Positions 35,078 through 43,873 are shown, numbered from the stretch's first letter. The stretch: 64,000 nucleotides of DNA from CAYVBE01 sp964572825 (GCA_964572825.1 CAZNGS010000003.1:1-64000); one strand, 5' to 3'. Notes: generated by a model from the letters alone, not told the origin. A program made the numbers and translations.

Positions 35078-35840
35078 AGGCCGGTTTGGGGCGCGGGTGG
35101 TGCGCCTGGCAAGGCGTGCGGCGAATGCCGCATTGGACTGGGTCTATCCCCGCCATTGCTACCACTGCGGCCTGCCCCTGGAGGACGCGGAAAGGCTCGT
35201 TCTGTGCCGGGATTGCTCCCGCGCGCTGCGGCAGCAGAGGCTGGACGGCCGGGTGTGCCGGGGCTGCGGCCTGCCGCTGTACGGCGCTCCCGATGGGGAC
35301 ACGCTGTGCATGCACTGCCTGGGGCAGGAGCGGTATTTCGATCTTGCCCGTGCGTTCTTCGCCTACGCCGGTCCGGTCTCCTCGATCATCAAGAGCTTCA
35401 AGTTCGAAGGGAACTACTTTCTCGGACCGCGACTGGTCAAGGCCGCGCTGATGCGCGGGTGGCTTCCGGGAGCGGTGTCCACGCCGGCGGCGGTCCTGCC
35501 GGTTCCGCTTCATTCTGCGCGGCGGCGCGAGCGGGGCTACGACCAGGCGCTGCTTCTGGCCCGGGTGCTGGCGCGCCACTTCGAGTGCGAGCTGCTGCCG
35601 GCTGCCCTGGTTCGCACCCGTTACACCGAGCAGCAGACCCGGCTGACGTTCCCCCGCAGGCGGGACAACGTACGGGGGGCTTTTGCCGTGGCCACGCAGC
35701 GGGCGGTGCGGGGCCGCGCGCTGCTGGTGGTGGATGACGTGGCCACCACCGGGGCGACGGCGGAGGAGTGCTGCAAGGTGCTGAAAAAGGCGGGGGCGGG
35801 TCCGGTCCAGGTGCTGACTCTTGCCCGGACAGTTCCCTGA
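35070..35840 (+). CDS. ComF-family phosphoribosyltransferase-like protein
   Basis: A 256-residue ComF/GntX-type protein. An N-terminal zinc ribbon (CYHCGLPLEDAE, CRDC, CRGCGLPL, CMHC) is followed by a type-I PRTase domain with the PRPP loop VVDDVATTGATAEEC. ComF proteins assist DNA uptake in competent bacteria, but in most phyla the role is unclear. It overlaps the deacetylase-family gene by eight bases and ends this operon. Confidence 0.9.
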   Translation: MAEGRFGARVVRLARRAANAALDWVYPRHCYHCGLPLEDAERLVLCRDCSRALRQQRLDGRVCRGCGLPLYGAPDGDTLCMHCLGQERYFDLARAFFAYAGPVSSIIKSFKFEGNYFLGPRLVKAALMRGWLPGAVSTPAAVLPVPLHSARRRERGYDQALLLARVLARHFECELLPAALVRTRYTEQQTRLTFPRRRDNVRGAFAVATQRAVRGRALLVVDDVATTGATAEECCKVLKKAGAGPVQVLTLARTVP

Positions 35841-35886
35841 GTGGTGGCTGCCGGGCTGCCCCGCATATTTCATAAAGCTTCGCCGT

Positions 35887-36007
35887 CCGGCGGGCGGCCT
35901 TGACCCCAGGCTTCGGCTTCGGCCCTCGTCGTCCTCGACGTATCTACTGATACGCCTCCGGGGACTCGGGCCTCCAGCCTCGCCTGGGGCCAAGCCTGCC
36001 TCGCCGG
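35887..36007. repeat. Long imperfect hairpin element, about 121 bp
   Basis: The left half (35887-35944) is complementary over nearly its whole length to the right half (35949-36007). The tip is a perfect CGTATC-TACT-GATACG hairpin (35939-35954), CCCCAGGC pairs with GCCTGGGG further out, and CCGGCG pairs with CGCCGG at the ends. It lies in the convergent gap between comF and the DUF116 gene and has no reading frame of its own. Its size and symmetry suggest a dispersed intergenic repeat or a bidirectional terminator-like structure; no second copy is in this window. Confidence 0.7.
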
Positions 36008-36112
36008 GCCGCAAACAGTGCGTCGCCTACAGCCTGGTGGCCGAATCGTCGTATCCTTCAGGTCAAAAAGCCTTTGTGGAGTGAGCCGACGAATCTTCAT
36101 GGAATATCCGGG

Positions 36113-36550
36113 CTAATCCCGCAGGAACCAGGCGATGGCCTCCTCCACTTCCTCCAGGTCCACGTCCGTGTCCGTACAGGGCCCGTGGGGACGTATGTTG
36201 ATGATGCCCAGTCCCGGCTTGGGGAACACACCCCCCATGCCTTCCTGCAGCTCTTTCTCACAGGCGATCGCCACGACCGCGTCCACGTCGTCGCTGAGGG
36301 CCATCTCCAGGGCCAGCCGTCCCCCCGTGGCCACGGCGCACCGGGTGCCGTACTTCTCGCTCAGCTCTATGACGTCTTTGACCTTGCAGCGCCCGCAACG
36401 GCGGCAGTTGCTGATATCGTTCGTGATTCTGTGGGGGCAAGCGCTTCGCTGCAGGCAGGAGGGCACGAGGACCAGGAGATTCTGCGGCCGGCATCGCACC
36501 CGTCGCACCCGGGTAAGGAAATTGAAGAGTTTCACCATGCGCCGGCCCAT
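36113..36550 (-). CDS. DUF116 family protein (cysteine-rich, conserved)
   Basis: A 145-residue DUF116 protein. Cysteines lie in VPSCLQRSACPH, the N-C-x2-C-x2-C group (SNCRRCGRCKVKD), VAIACEKEL and PHGPCTDTDVD, an arrangement suggesting a metal or Fe-S site. Its function is not established. It follows def and fmt on the same strand, an association I recall from other bacteria, and so may link to formyl-methionine metabolism or simply be cotranscribed. The ATG at 36550 is preceded by GGGGAAAG. Confidence 0.82.
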   Translation of the reverse strand: MGRRMVKLFNFLTRVRRVRCRPQNLLVLVPSCLQRSACPHRITNDISNCRRCGRCKVKDVIELSEKYGTRCAVATGGRLALEMALSDDVDAVVAIACEKELQEGMGGVFPKPGLGIINIRPHGPCTDTDVDLEEVEEAIAWFLRD

Positions 36551-36605
36551 TCTTTCCCCGCCTCAAAATCCGCTGTTTGGGCATCCGGGCAGCCCCATTC
36601 ACTGC

Positions 36606-37571
36606 CTATTCGTCCGGTTCGGGGCGGAACCGGTCGCCGGGTTCCACGTGGTGGCCGTGAAGGAAATCCCGGGCGCTCATGGCCCGGCTGCCCGCCGGCT
36701 TCAGCCGGCGTATGCGCACGGCGCCCCGCCCCGTCCGGACGGCTATGCCACGGTCTTCATCCGCCGTCAGCACCGTGCCCGGCGGCTCATCGCCGACTTC
36801 GGACGGCTCGGCACGAACGCGCAGGAGCGTGACCCTGGTCGCCCCGTCGCTCGAGTGGAGCGTGCTGTAGGCGCCGGGCCAGGGCGTCAGCCCTCGCACG
36901 CGGTTTTCTATCTCACGGGCTTCGCAGCTCCAGTCAATCCGGCCGTCCTCCTTGGTGAGCTTTCGCGCAAAGAAACCGGTCTCGGCCGGCTGCGGTCGGC
37001 CCGCTACCCTCTCGCCCGCGTCCATGCGGTTCACCACCTCCACCACGAGATCGGCGGCGACCTGCGCCAGCCGGTCGTGGAGCTGCCCGGCGGTCTCGTC
37101 CTCGCCGATGGGGACCTTCCGTTTGGCGAGTATGGGTCCTGCGTCCAGCCGGGGCTCCATGCGAATGACCGTCACACCGGTCACCTCCTCCCCCCGGATG
37201 AGGGCCCAGTTGATGGGCGCGGCGCCCCGGTAATCGGGCAGCAGCGAAGCGTGTGCATTGATAAAGCCCCTTCGGGTGACGCTGAGCAGTTTGGGCTTGA
37301 GCATTTCACCGTAGGCCACGACCACGCCCAGGTCCGCTTCGAGCCCGGCCAGGCGCCGGACGGCCTGCGCACTGTTGGCCTTCTCCGGCTGAAGCGTCTC
37401 CAGACCGAGCTGTCCTGCGGCTTTCTTTACCTCCGGTGGCACAGGGCGCCGCCCCCGGCCCCGGGGCCGGTCCGGCTGCGTCACCACGCACAGGATGGGG
37501 TGCCCGGCCTGATGCAGTGCCCGCAGCGTCGGGACGGCGAAGGATGGTGTGCCGAAGTAAAGCAGCTTCAT
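36606..37571 (-). CDS. fmt: Methionyl-tRNA formyltransferase
   Basis: A 321-residue enzyme formylating initiator Met-tRNA from 10-formyl-tetrahydrofolate. Diagnostic are LLYFGTPSFAVPTLRAL, the catalytic-site stretch NAHASLLPDYRGAAPINWALI and GVTVIRMEPRLDAGPIL. The C-terminal tRNA-binding domain follows (RGLTPWPGAYS). It lies 36 bases downstream of def, its functional partner. Confidence 0.96.
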   Translation of the reverse strand: MKLLYFGTPSFAVPTLRALHQAGHPILCVVTQPDRPRGRGRRPVPPEVKKAAGQLGLETLQPEKANSAQAVRRLAGLEADLGVVVAYGEMLKPKLLSVTRRGFINAHASLLPDYRGAAPINWALIRGEEVTGVTVIRMEPRLDAGPILAKRKVPIGEDETAGQLHDRLAQVAADLVVEVVNRMDAGERVAGRPQPAETGFFARKLTKEDGRIDWSCEAREIENRVRGLTPWPGAYSTLHSSDGATRVTLLRVRAEPSEVGDEPPGTVLTADEDRGIAVRTGRGAVRIRRLKPAGSRAMSARDFLHGHHVEPGDRFRPEPDE

Positions 37572-37607
37572 GTTCGCGCCTTGTCGTGGGCCGATTCCGG
37601 AGGGGTT

Positions 37608-38108
37608 TCACCCGGACTCCCGCTCTCGTTCCAGCCGTTTCAGTTGCCGGCGGACACTGGTCAGAGCAGTGGGAGGGAGCCTGTCGATGATCAGAATGCC
37701 GTTCAGATGGTCCACCTCGTGCTGCCAGGCGCAGGCGGCCAGTCCCTCGGCCTGGATCTCTCGCCGCTCTCCCCCCAGCGTATAAGCTACGATGAGGACA
37801 CTCTCCGAGCGCGGCACCTCCACCTGCAAACCCGGCAGGCTCAGGCACCCTTCCTCGTGCTCCATCTGCCCTTCGCGCTGCACGATGCGAGGGTTCACGA
37901 AGATGCGGCCCCCTTCCTGCTGCTGCTCCACGTCCAGGGTGACGATCCGGTCCGTCCACCCGACCTGGGGTGCCGCCAGGCCGAGCCCTTTCGCTTCGTA
38001 CATAAAATCCAGCATTTCTCGGGCGCGCCTGACGAACTCGTCGTCGATGCGTCTGGTGGGACGACATTTCCTGCGCAGCACCCGGTCGGGATAAACCTTG
38101 AGTTCCAC
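37608..38108 (-). CDS. def: Peptide deformylase
   Basis: A 166-residue metallo-deformylase that removes the formyl group from nascent proteins. All three motifs are present: GLGLAAPQVG, EEGCLSLPG (metal Cys) and HEVDHLNG (HEXDH). It starts at GTG with GGGGAGA upstream. It is the first gene of the def-fmt-DUF116 operon and divergent from the HD-GYP gene. A perfect CTTTCGCGAAAG palindrome lies upstream at 38160-38171. Confidence 0.96.
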   Translation of the reverse strand: MELKVYPDRVLRRKCRPTRRIDDEFVRRAREMLDFMYEAKGLGLAAPQVGWTDRIVTLDVEQQQEGGRIFVNPRIVQREGQMEHEEGCLSLPGLQVEVPRSESVLIVAYTLGGERREIQAEGLAACAWQHEVDHLNGILIIDRLPPTALTSVRRQLKRLERERESG

Positions 38109-38240
38109 TGTCAGCGTCTCCCCGTTGGCTGTGCACCCTATAGGCTACCACAGGGAGTGCTTTCGCGAAAGGTAACCGGCTCGACGAAGCGTCTGCGGGA
38201 GCGGTTCCACACCGCGACGAAGCGGGGAAGGGCGAAGCGA

Positions 38241-38270
38241 TTGACTTGCGCCGCCCCGCTGAAGTACAAG
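38241..38270 (+). promoter_or_regulatory. Sigma-70-type promoter for the HD-GYP gene
   Basis: TTGACT at 38241-38246, an 18-base spacer and TACAAG at 38265-38270; the start would be near 38277, about 75 bases before the ATG. Confidence 0.38.
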
Positions 38271-38351
38271 GGTAGGAAGGTGGAGTGTGACGGGGCGTCC
38301 ACCCGGCGTGCCGGCATACCCTCGTTCCACTTTGAGGCATGGCGGGGGACA

Positions 38352-39386
38352 ATGGTTTCTGATGAGGGCACGGGGAGAGGGGAATCCCACCCGCCGCTTG
38401 ACCGCACGGCAGGGCACGTGCGGGCCGGGTATTTCCCCGTATGCCTGGCCGTGATTCGGCCCGGGACCTTGTCTCCGGCGGATTTGTTTGTCCGCGTTTC
38501 CTCGGAAGATTACACCCTTTACCGCGCGGCACATACGCAGTTCACCGAGCGGGTGCGACAGAGGCTGCTCGATCGCGGTGTGGAGCACCTTTTCCTGCGC
38601 GAGGTCGACGAGGCCGCCTACCGTAGCTACGTCGAGGAGAATATAGATGCCATCATCCGCGACGAGCTGCTGCCGGAGCAAGAGGCGTGTTCGATCTTGT
38701 ATGAAAGCTCCAGCCGGGTCATGCAGGACGTACTCGATAATCCCCGCTCGGGGCAGAACATCCGGCGAGCGGAGAAGATGGTACGCGCCACGGTGATGTC
38801 CATCCTGAGCAATCCGGACGCCCTGTGGCGGATGACGGACATGGCCTCGCATGACTATTATACCTATACGCATTGCGTGAACGTTTCCATGTTCCTGGTG
38901 GGCGCCAGCCGGGCCTTGCTGGGCGTAGAGGACAGGGAGAAGCTGGAGGGGATCGGCACGGGTGGACTGCTTCACGACATCGGCAAGAGCATGCTGCCCG
39001 ACGAAATCCTGAACAAGCCCGGCAAACTGACTGTCGAGGAATTCAAGCGAGTCAAAGAGCACCCTGAATACGGTCTCCAACTCGTGGCCGAGAGCCGGCG
39101 GTTGGAAGATGTCAGCCGGATGATCATCCGCCACCACCACGAGAGCTGCGATGGTTCGGGGTATCCCGATGGCCTGGCCACGGCAGAAATCCGGCCTGTG
39201 GCGCGCCTGGCCAAGGTGATTGACGTATACGACGCGCTCACTACCAACCGCTGCTACGCGCCCGCCAGGACGCCCGTGGCCGCCCTGCAGCTCATGCTGG
39301 GGGCAATGAAGGACGAATTCGATGAGGAGCTTCTGCGGAAATTCGTTCGGTTCCTCGGCCCGGAGGGTTTTGCCGTACAGCGGTGA
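38352..39386 (+). CDS. HD-GYP domain protein, probable c-di-GMP phosphodiesterase
   Basis: A 344-residue protein. The N-terminal 130 residues form an uncharacterised domain found in other HD-GYP proteins (it reads LFVRVSSEDYTLYRAA). The HD-GYP domain follows with DIGK in GLLHDIGKSMLP, the metal-binding HHHESCDGSGYPDG and DVYDALTTNR. Such enzymes break c-di-GMP to GMP and favour motility, fitting the flagellar genes downstream. I start at the ATG at 38352 with GGGGG upstream, because the frame before it has no protein-like features. It is convergent with a second HD-GYP gene 24 bases away. Confidence 0.9.
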   Translation: MVSDEGTGRGESHPPLDRTAGHVRAGYFPVCLAVIRPGTLSPADLFVRVSSEDYTLYRAAHTQFTERVRQRLLDRGVEHLFLREVDEAAYRSYVEENIDAIIRDELLPEQEACSILYESSSRVMQDVLDNPRSGQNIRRAEKMVRATVMSILSNPDALWRMTDMASHDYYTYTHCVNVSMFLVGASRALLGVEDREKLEGIGTGGLLHDIGKSMLPDEILNKPGKLTVEEFKRVKEHPEYGLQLVAESRRLEDVSRMIIRHHHESCDGSGYPDGLATAEIRPVARLAKVIDVYDALTTNRCYAPARTPVAALQLMLGAMKDEFDEELLRKFVRFLGPEGFAVQR

Positions 39387-39410
39387 TGGCGACAGGGGAG
39401 GGCGACCGCA

Positions 39411-41123
39411 TCAGCCGGCCCTGCGCAGGTTGGCTCCCACCACCACCTGAGCCGGTTCCAGGACTTCCACTCGGTCCCCCCGGCGATAGACGAATCCCAC
39501 ACGCCGCAGGTGCACGCCCGGAGGCACCTCGGAATCGCCTTGCCCCTGCTGACTGACCTCATGAAGCCGGGGGTGGAGGGGATCGGCACTCTCGATGATC
39601 TCCACGTGGTGGCGCCGAAGCGTGAGCGCGACATCGTTGCGCAGATCGCCCAGGCAGCTCAGCACCTCCTGGCGCAGACGCGCGGCCTCCGCTGGTTCGG
39701 CCGTCGGTTCGTTGAATTCCCGTCGCCACTGGTCGATTTGCCACACGATGGAAAAGAGCGGCCGCACGCGCTCCACGTCCGCATGCATGAGTGTTTCCTG
39801 GCGTTCCTGCGGGGATTCCCCCGCCCCGGCGCCGCCCTGCTCGCCCACATGGGCGGCCACCGTCTCGCGCAGCACGTCCAGGACGCCTTTCATCAGGGCA
39901 AAATCCTCATCCTCCGGGGCGGCCAGCTCTGAGAGGGCGTCGAGAGCCCGCTCTGCGTCGGCCTCGGCCTTCTTCACTTCCGCCTCCGGGCCCGGGGCCA
40001 GGATGTGGGTGGTCTCCCCGTCGTCGGAGTCCGGCACGGGCGGGCCGGGCGGCATGATGGGGCTGGCCGGTTCGGACTCGACGGGAAGCTGCGCCTCGCC
40101 CTCCACGGTCGTTTCCCCGGTGATCACCCTGATGGAAAGGTCCTGCTGGAACGCGGACGCCGCGTAGCGGATGAACCTGCGGAGCAGGCTCTCGTCGAAG
40201 GCGCCCTCCATCTCCGAAGTCATGATGTTCAGCGCGGCGAGCTGGCTGCGGGCCGGGCCGTAGGGGCGGCGGCTGGTGAGGGCATCGTAGACGTCCACCA
40301 CCCGGGCCATTCGGGCGAAGGTGTGGATGGCCTCGGCGGTGCGGCCTTCCGGATAGCCGTTGCCGCCCGCGTTCTCGTGATGTTCGAGGATCACCCGCTG
40401 GGCGACCCTGTCGCGGCGCAGGAAGGGGCGTGATAGGTCCAGCCCGTCCCGAGGATGTCTTCGAATCCGGGCGAACTCACCCCGCGTGAGCTCGGACCTT
40501 TTCTGCAGAACCTGCTCGGGCAGGACCGCCTTCCCCAGGTCGTGGAGGGCGCCTCCTGTGGCGACTTCCGCCAGCAGGTCGTCATCTTCCACCCGTGCCG
40601 CGCGCGCGGCGAACCCGGTAAGCAGCACGGACACGTTCAGGCAGTGGTTGGGCGTATGGTAGACAAGGGGCGCGGTGTCCAGCATGCGGCCCACCGCCCG
40701 TTCGTCTGTGCGCACCAGCCGCACCAGGGGCCCCATCAGCGCTCGCACTCTTCTGAACGGTTCCGGCGACTCGGGATTCTCCAGCAGCTCCTCCAGCGCA
40801 CGGGCCGCCAGGGTGTAAATCCATTGTTCCAGGTGGCCCGCCGGCAGGGCGTCCTGCTCCACCAGCGCCGGCAGCTGCTCCTCCACGTAATCCAGGCACC
40901 GCTCCCGGTCGCTTTCGTCTACGTAGAGCATCTCCACGCCCAGTTGCTCCAGCTTCCGCCACGTATTCACGTACACCGGTTCGTCGGCGGGCCGGAAAAG
41001 GTGCAGCCTCTCGCCGTCGCTCCCCCGGGTGTAGAGATCAAAAGGCGGGAACGTGGCAGGCTGCAGCACACGGGGATGGATGCCGATCGTCCGCGTTTCG
41101 CTCTTGGATGCGCCGTTCGCCAT
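39411..41123 (-). CDS. HD-GYP domain protein with long acidic C-terminal extension
   Basis: A 570-residue relative of the neighbouring HD-GYP protein, with the same N-terminal domain layout. HD-GYP motifs are GALHDLGKAVLP, HHENAGGNGYPEG and DVYDALTSRR. About 220 further residues follow: an acidic linker (EDEDFALMKG) and a region ending in a possible PilZ-like or adaptor segment (HLRRVGFVYRRGDRVEV). The start ATG has AGAGG at good distance. Two convergent copies suggest duplication with diverged inputs or targets, perhaps switching motility and glycosylation. Confidence 0.87.
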   Translation of the reverse strand: MANGASKSETRTIGIHPRVLQPATFPPFDLYTRGSDGERLHLFRPADEPVYVNTWRKLEQLGVEMLYVDESDRERCLDYVEEQLPALVEQDALPAGHLEQWIYTLAARALEELLENPESPEPFRRVRALMGPLVRLVRTDERAVGRMLDTAPLVYHTPNHCLNVSVLLTGFAARAARVEDDDLLAEVATGGALHDLGKAVLPEQVLQKRSELTRGEFARIRRHPRDGLDLSRPFLRRDRVAQRVILEHHENAGGNGYPEGRTAEAIHTFARMARVVDVYDALTSRRPYGPARSQLAALNIMTSEMEGAFDESLLRRFIRYAASAFQQDLSIRVITGETTVEGEAQLPVESEPASPIMPPGPPVPDSDDGETTHILAPGPEAEVKKAEADAERALDALSELAAPEDEDFALMKGVLDVLRETVAAHVGEQGGAGAGESPQERQETLMHADVERVRPLFSIVWQIDQWRREFNEPTAEPAEAARLRQEVLSCLGDLRNDVALTLRRHHVEIIESADPLHPRLHEVSQQGQGDSEVPPGVHLRRVGFVYRRGDRVEVLEPAQVVVGANLRRAG

Positions 41124-41652
41124 GGTGCATGCCTCTCATGCGAGGTGCCGGCAGGCCCTCCCGTTGACCTTATTATCCAGGAGTCGGGAACCCATCTTCA
41201 ACGACCGGCGCCTGGAGGCCCCGCGGGCGCCTCTGATGGCCTCCAGGGCGTTTTTTTGGGCCGCAGTTTTTTCCCGGAGGCCGATTCTTTTTCCGGTGCC
41301 GCCGGGCCGCGGGGGCGCGCGTGCGCCCGCATGCGCGGCGGTCAGGGAACTGTTCCGCCGGGAAGAACGGCCCGCTCGGTCCATGCCTGATGCACCTGCC
41401 GTGCCAATACGGCCATATTCCCGAGCTTCGGCCGCCGTTGTCATTCTCATCGGGGGTTGCAAAACGGAACGCGCCATCCACCCCGGCGGCGGCGAGAACG
41501 CCGTTGCGGATGTGGACAGGCCCGGCAGCCCGCCCGGTATGCGCTTTGCAAGCGTGAAAGTATTCTGCGGATCCGGTGCATCACGTGCCGACGGGCAAGA
41601 CCCCCGCCGGCCGGACCGCCGAACAGACAACTGTCCGGGAGGAGCCAGGAGA
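41124..41652. other. Divergent intergenic region of 529 bp before the glycosylation island
   Basis: No gene is supported here. It contains a strong plus-strand terminator (41209-41257) and T-rich stretches at 41265-41297. I found no clear sigma-54, sigma-28 or sigma-70 promoter for either flanking gene by eye. Confidence 0.5.
41209..41257 (+). terminator. Intrinsic terminator with no upstream plus-strand gene (possible attenuator)
   Basis: CGCCTGGAGGCC (41209-41220) pairs with GGCCTCCAGGGCG (41238-41250, one bulge) and is followed by seven T residues (41251-41257). No plus-strand gene ends nearby, so it may terminate a leader RNA ahead of the glycosyltransferase gene or a small RNA. Confidence 0.65.
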
Positions 41653-43857
41653 GTGAATGAGACCGAAAAGTTGCGCGCCCGGGGGGAGGTACTCTACCAG
41701 GAGGGTGATATTGAGGCGGCATTGGAGGTATACCGCCGCCTCTTGGACAGGTCACCACAGGACGCGGAGCTGTTCAGTGACGCGGCGGCTGTATGCTTTG
41801 CGGCCGGTCTCCTCGAGGAGAGCCGCCGTTGCTGCCTGCGCGCCCTTGAAATCGATGCGGACTGCCGGGAGGCGCGACAGAACTTGGAGAGGCTCTGTGT
41901 TGCAGCCGGTGCGTCTGTGGAAGCCACCCTTGCTCAGGCCCGTGCGGATTCTCACAGGTCTTCGGGGGGAAAGCTGGAAGAGGTCTTCGAGGACGGCAGA
42001 TACGCCGAAGCGTATGCCCTGGCCAGGCAGTGGACAGAAACCGAACCGGAAAACCCGGAGGCCTGGAATGACGCCGCCGTGGCAGCCCGCGTGCTGGGCA
42101 AGACAGCCGAGGCCATCGGCTACATCCAACAGGCGGTCGAACTTGCCCCCGATGACCCCACGATAGGAGAAAACCTGGAAAAAATCCAAACGCAGACGGG
42201 CCCCGCCCTCCGTCAGAACAATAAGCGTTCTTTCGCTGCCAGCCGGCCCCGGCGACCCTCCACGAAGACCCGGGTTCTTCTGCTGGAGCGTGAGAACCCG
42301 GCGGCGTTTCTGCGCAAGCTGGTTGGCGCCTTGCAGGCAGAGCAGTCCCTGGATGTGCGATACATGACCGTCGGCCCCAACACGGTCTCTCTACCACTCG
42401 AGTGGGCGGACGTGGTGTGGCTCGAGTGGGCCGATGCCGTAACCGCGGCCCTCACCAGGAAAGCAAAGGCCCTCCGCAACACGACCACCGTCTGCCGCCT
42501 GCATCGATTCGAGGTCTTTACCGAAGTGCCCCGGACAATCAACTGGGACGTGGTGGACTGCCTCATCTTCGTCGCCGACCACATGCGCCGCACCTTTAAC
42601 CGCCGCTTCCCCGAGATCGAGGTTCGAAAAGAGGTTGTTCCCAACGGAGTCGATGTGGCGAGTTTTACGATCCCCTCTGGCAAAGAGGAGGTCGTAGACA
42701 TCGCGTTCCTCGCTCACCTTAACCACCGGAAGAACCTGCCCCTTCTGCTGCAGACGGCCGCCGGGCTGCGGGAAGCAGGTGCGGATAGTGTCATTCACGT
42801 TGGCGGCGACTGGCAAGGGGTGGAGCTTGAGGAGTACTTCGAACACTTGCGCCATGCGATGGGGCTACAGGAGGTACTGCTTCACGACGGCTACATCGAG
42901 GACGTGCCGGGGTGGTTGGCCGACAAGCGTTTCCTGCTGTCCACCAGCCTCAGCGAAGGTCATCCATACAATGTGCTGGAAGGGATGGCTGCGGGGCTTA
43001 AGCCCGTGGTGCATAACTTCCCAGGTGCGACGGACCTGCTGTCTGAGAAGTGGGTTTTCAATACGGTGCAGGAAGCAGTCCGGTCACTGACCACCGATCC
43101 CGGGGAACCCAACGAATACCGAGAATGGGTCTCCCAACATTATTCGCGCCAGGCACAGGTAAAAGCCATTTGTAAGTTGCTGACGGAATTGAGGTTGAGC
43201 CGACGCGGGGAAGTCCAGCCACCGGAAGCTCCCCGCGAGCATCCGCCCCCTGAGCCAGACGAATCCCTGCGCCGCACCTATGACGCAGAATGGTATCTGG
43301 CACGGACCATGTACCGGCCGACTTATCACGCTTTTGCGCGCGCCGTGGAAAAAGTCTTCGAGCCGGACAGCCTACTGGATCTTGGTTGTGGGGCTGGCTA
43401 CCTGGTCGAGTTCTTCGCCGACAGGATCCCTACCCTGGGCATTGACGGCAGTCCCGCCGCCTTTGAGGTGATGTCTCCCAAGGCCGCCAGAAACTCCCTG
43501 TTGGCCGACCTGACAGAGCCGCCTCCTCCCGAGATGCGAGGGTACCCCTTTGTTGTCTCCGTCGAGGTTGCCGAGCACATACCCGAGGAAGAAATAGAAA
43601 ACTTCCTGGCTTGGTTCGCACACGCCGAACAGGTGCTGCTAACGGCTGCTCCCCCGGGACAGGGCGGACGGCACCACGTCAATGAACGTCTGCCAGCCTA
43701 CTGGAAGCGCCGTTTCCAGGAGATGGGGTTTGAATTCTGTTCCGACAAAACCCGCCAATGGCGGGCCATGGCCCGAGCATTCACGCGCGGTTGTCAGTGG
43801 GTCGTACAGAATGCCATGGCCTTCCGCAGGAACCAAACCCGGAGCTCAACCGCGTGA
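41653..43857 (+). CDS. TPR - GT4 glycosyltransferase - SAM methyltransferase fusion protein
   Basis: A 734-residue three-part protein. Residues 1-180 hold TPR repeats (LYQEGDIEAALEVYRRLL and similar). Residues 210-515 form a GT-B glycosyltransferase of the GT4 type, with VVPNGVDVASF and the E-x7-E donor motif in SEGHPYNVLEGMAAG. Residues 545-734 are a SAM methyltransferase (LLDLGCGAGYLVEFF). It starts at GTG with GGGAGGAG at proper spacing. The location beside fliS-fliD-fliC and the TPR module suggest modification of flagellin by a methylated glycan; FlmG-type flagellin glycosyltransferases also use TPRs to bind flagellin. The target is inference. Confidence 0.85.
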   Translation: MNETEKLRARGEVLYQEGDIEAALEVYRRLLDRSPQDAELFSDAAAVCFAAGLLEESRRCCLRALEIDADCREARQNLERLCVAAGASVEATLAQARADSHRSSGGKLEEVFEDGRYAEAYALARQWTETEPENPEAWNDAAVAARVLGKTAEAIGYIQQAVELAPDDPTIGENLEKIQTQTGPALRQNNKRSFAASRPRRPSTKTRVLLLERENPAAFLRKLVGALQAEQSLDVRYMTVGPNTVSLPLEWADVVWLEWADAVTAALTRKAKALRNTTTVCRLHRFEVFTEVPRTINWDVVDCLIFVADHMRRTFNRRFPEIEVRKEVVPNGVDVASFTIPSGKEEVVDIAFLAHLNHRKNLPLLLQTAAGLREAGADSVIHVGGDWQGVELEEYFEHLRHAMGLQEVLLHDGYIEDVPGWLADKRFLLSTSLSEGHPYNVLEGMAAGLKPVVHNFPGATDLLSEKWVFNTVQEAVRSLTTDPGEPNEYREWVSQHYSRQAQVKAICKLLTELRLSRRGEVQPPEAPREHPPPEPDESLRRTYDAEWYLARTMYRPTYHAFARAVEKVFEPDSLLDLGCGAGYLVEFFADRIPTLGIDGSPAAFEVMSPKAARNSLLADLTEPPPPEMRGYPFVVSVEVAEHIPEEEIENFLAWFAHAEQVLLTAAPPGQGGRHHVNERLPAYWKRRFQEMGFEFCSDKTRQWRAMARAFTRGCQWVVQNAMAFRRNQTRSSTA

Positions 43858-43873
43858 AACGAGCGTTTCACCC

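Noticed and set aside
36135..38351. Very long open frame on the plus strand running into the HD-GYP gene
   Set aside because: It is antisense to DUF116, fmt and def, which are clear genes; the protein-like sequence begins only at the ATG at 38352.
41053..41652. Open frame extending 200 codons upstream of the GT4 fusion gene
   Set aside because: It crosses a strong terminator and has no protein-like features; the GTG at 41653 has a good ribosome binding site and leads straight into TPR repeats.
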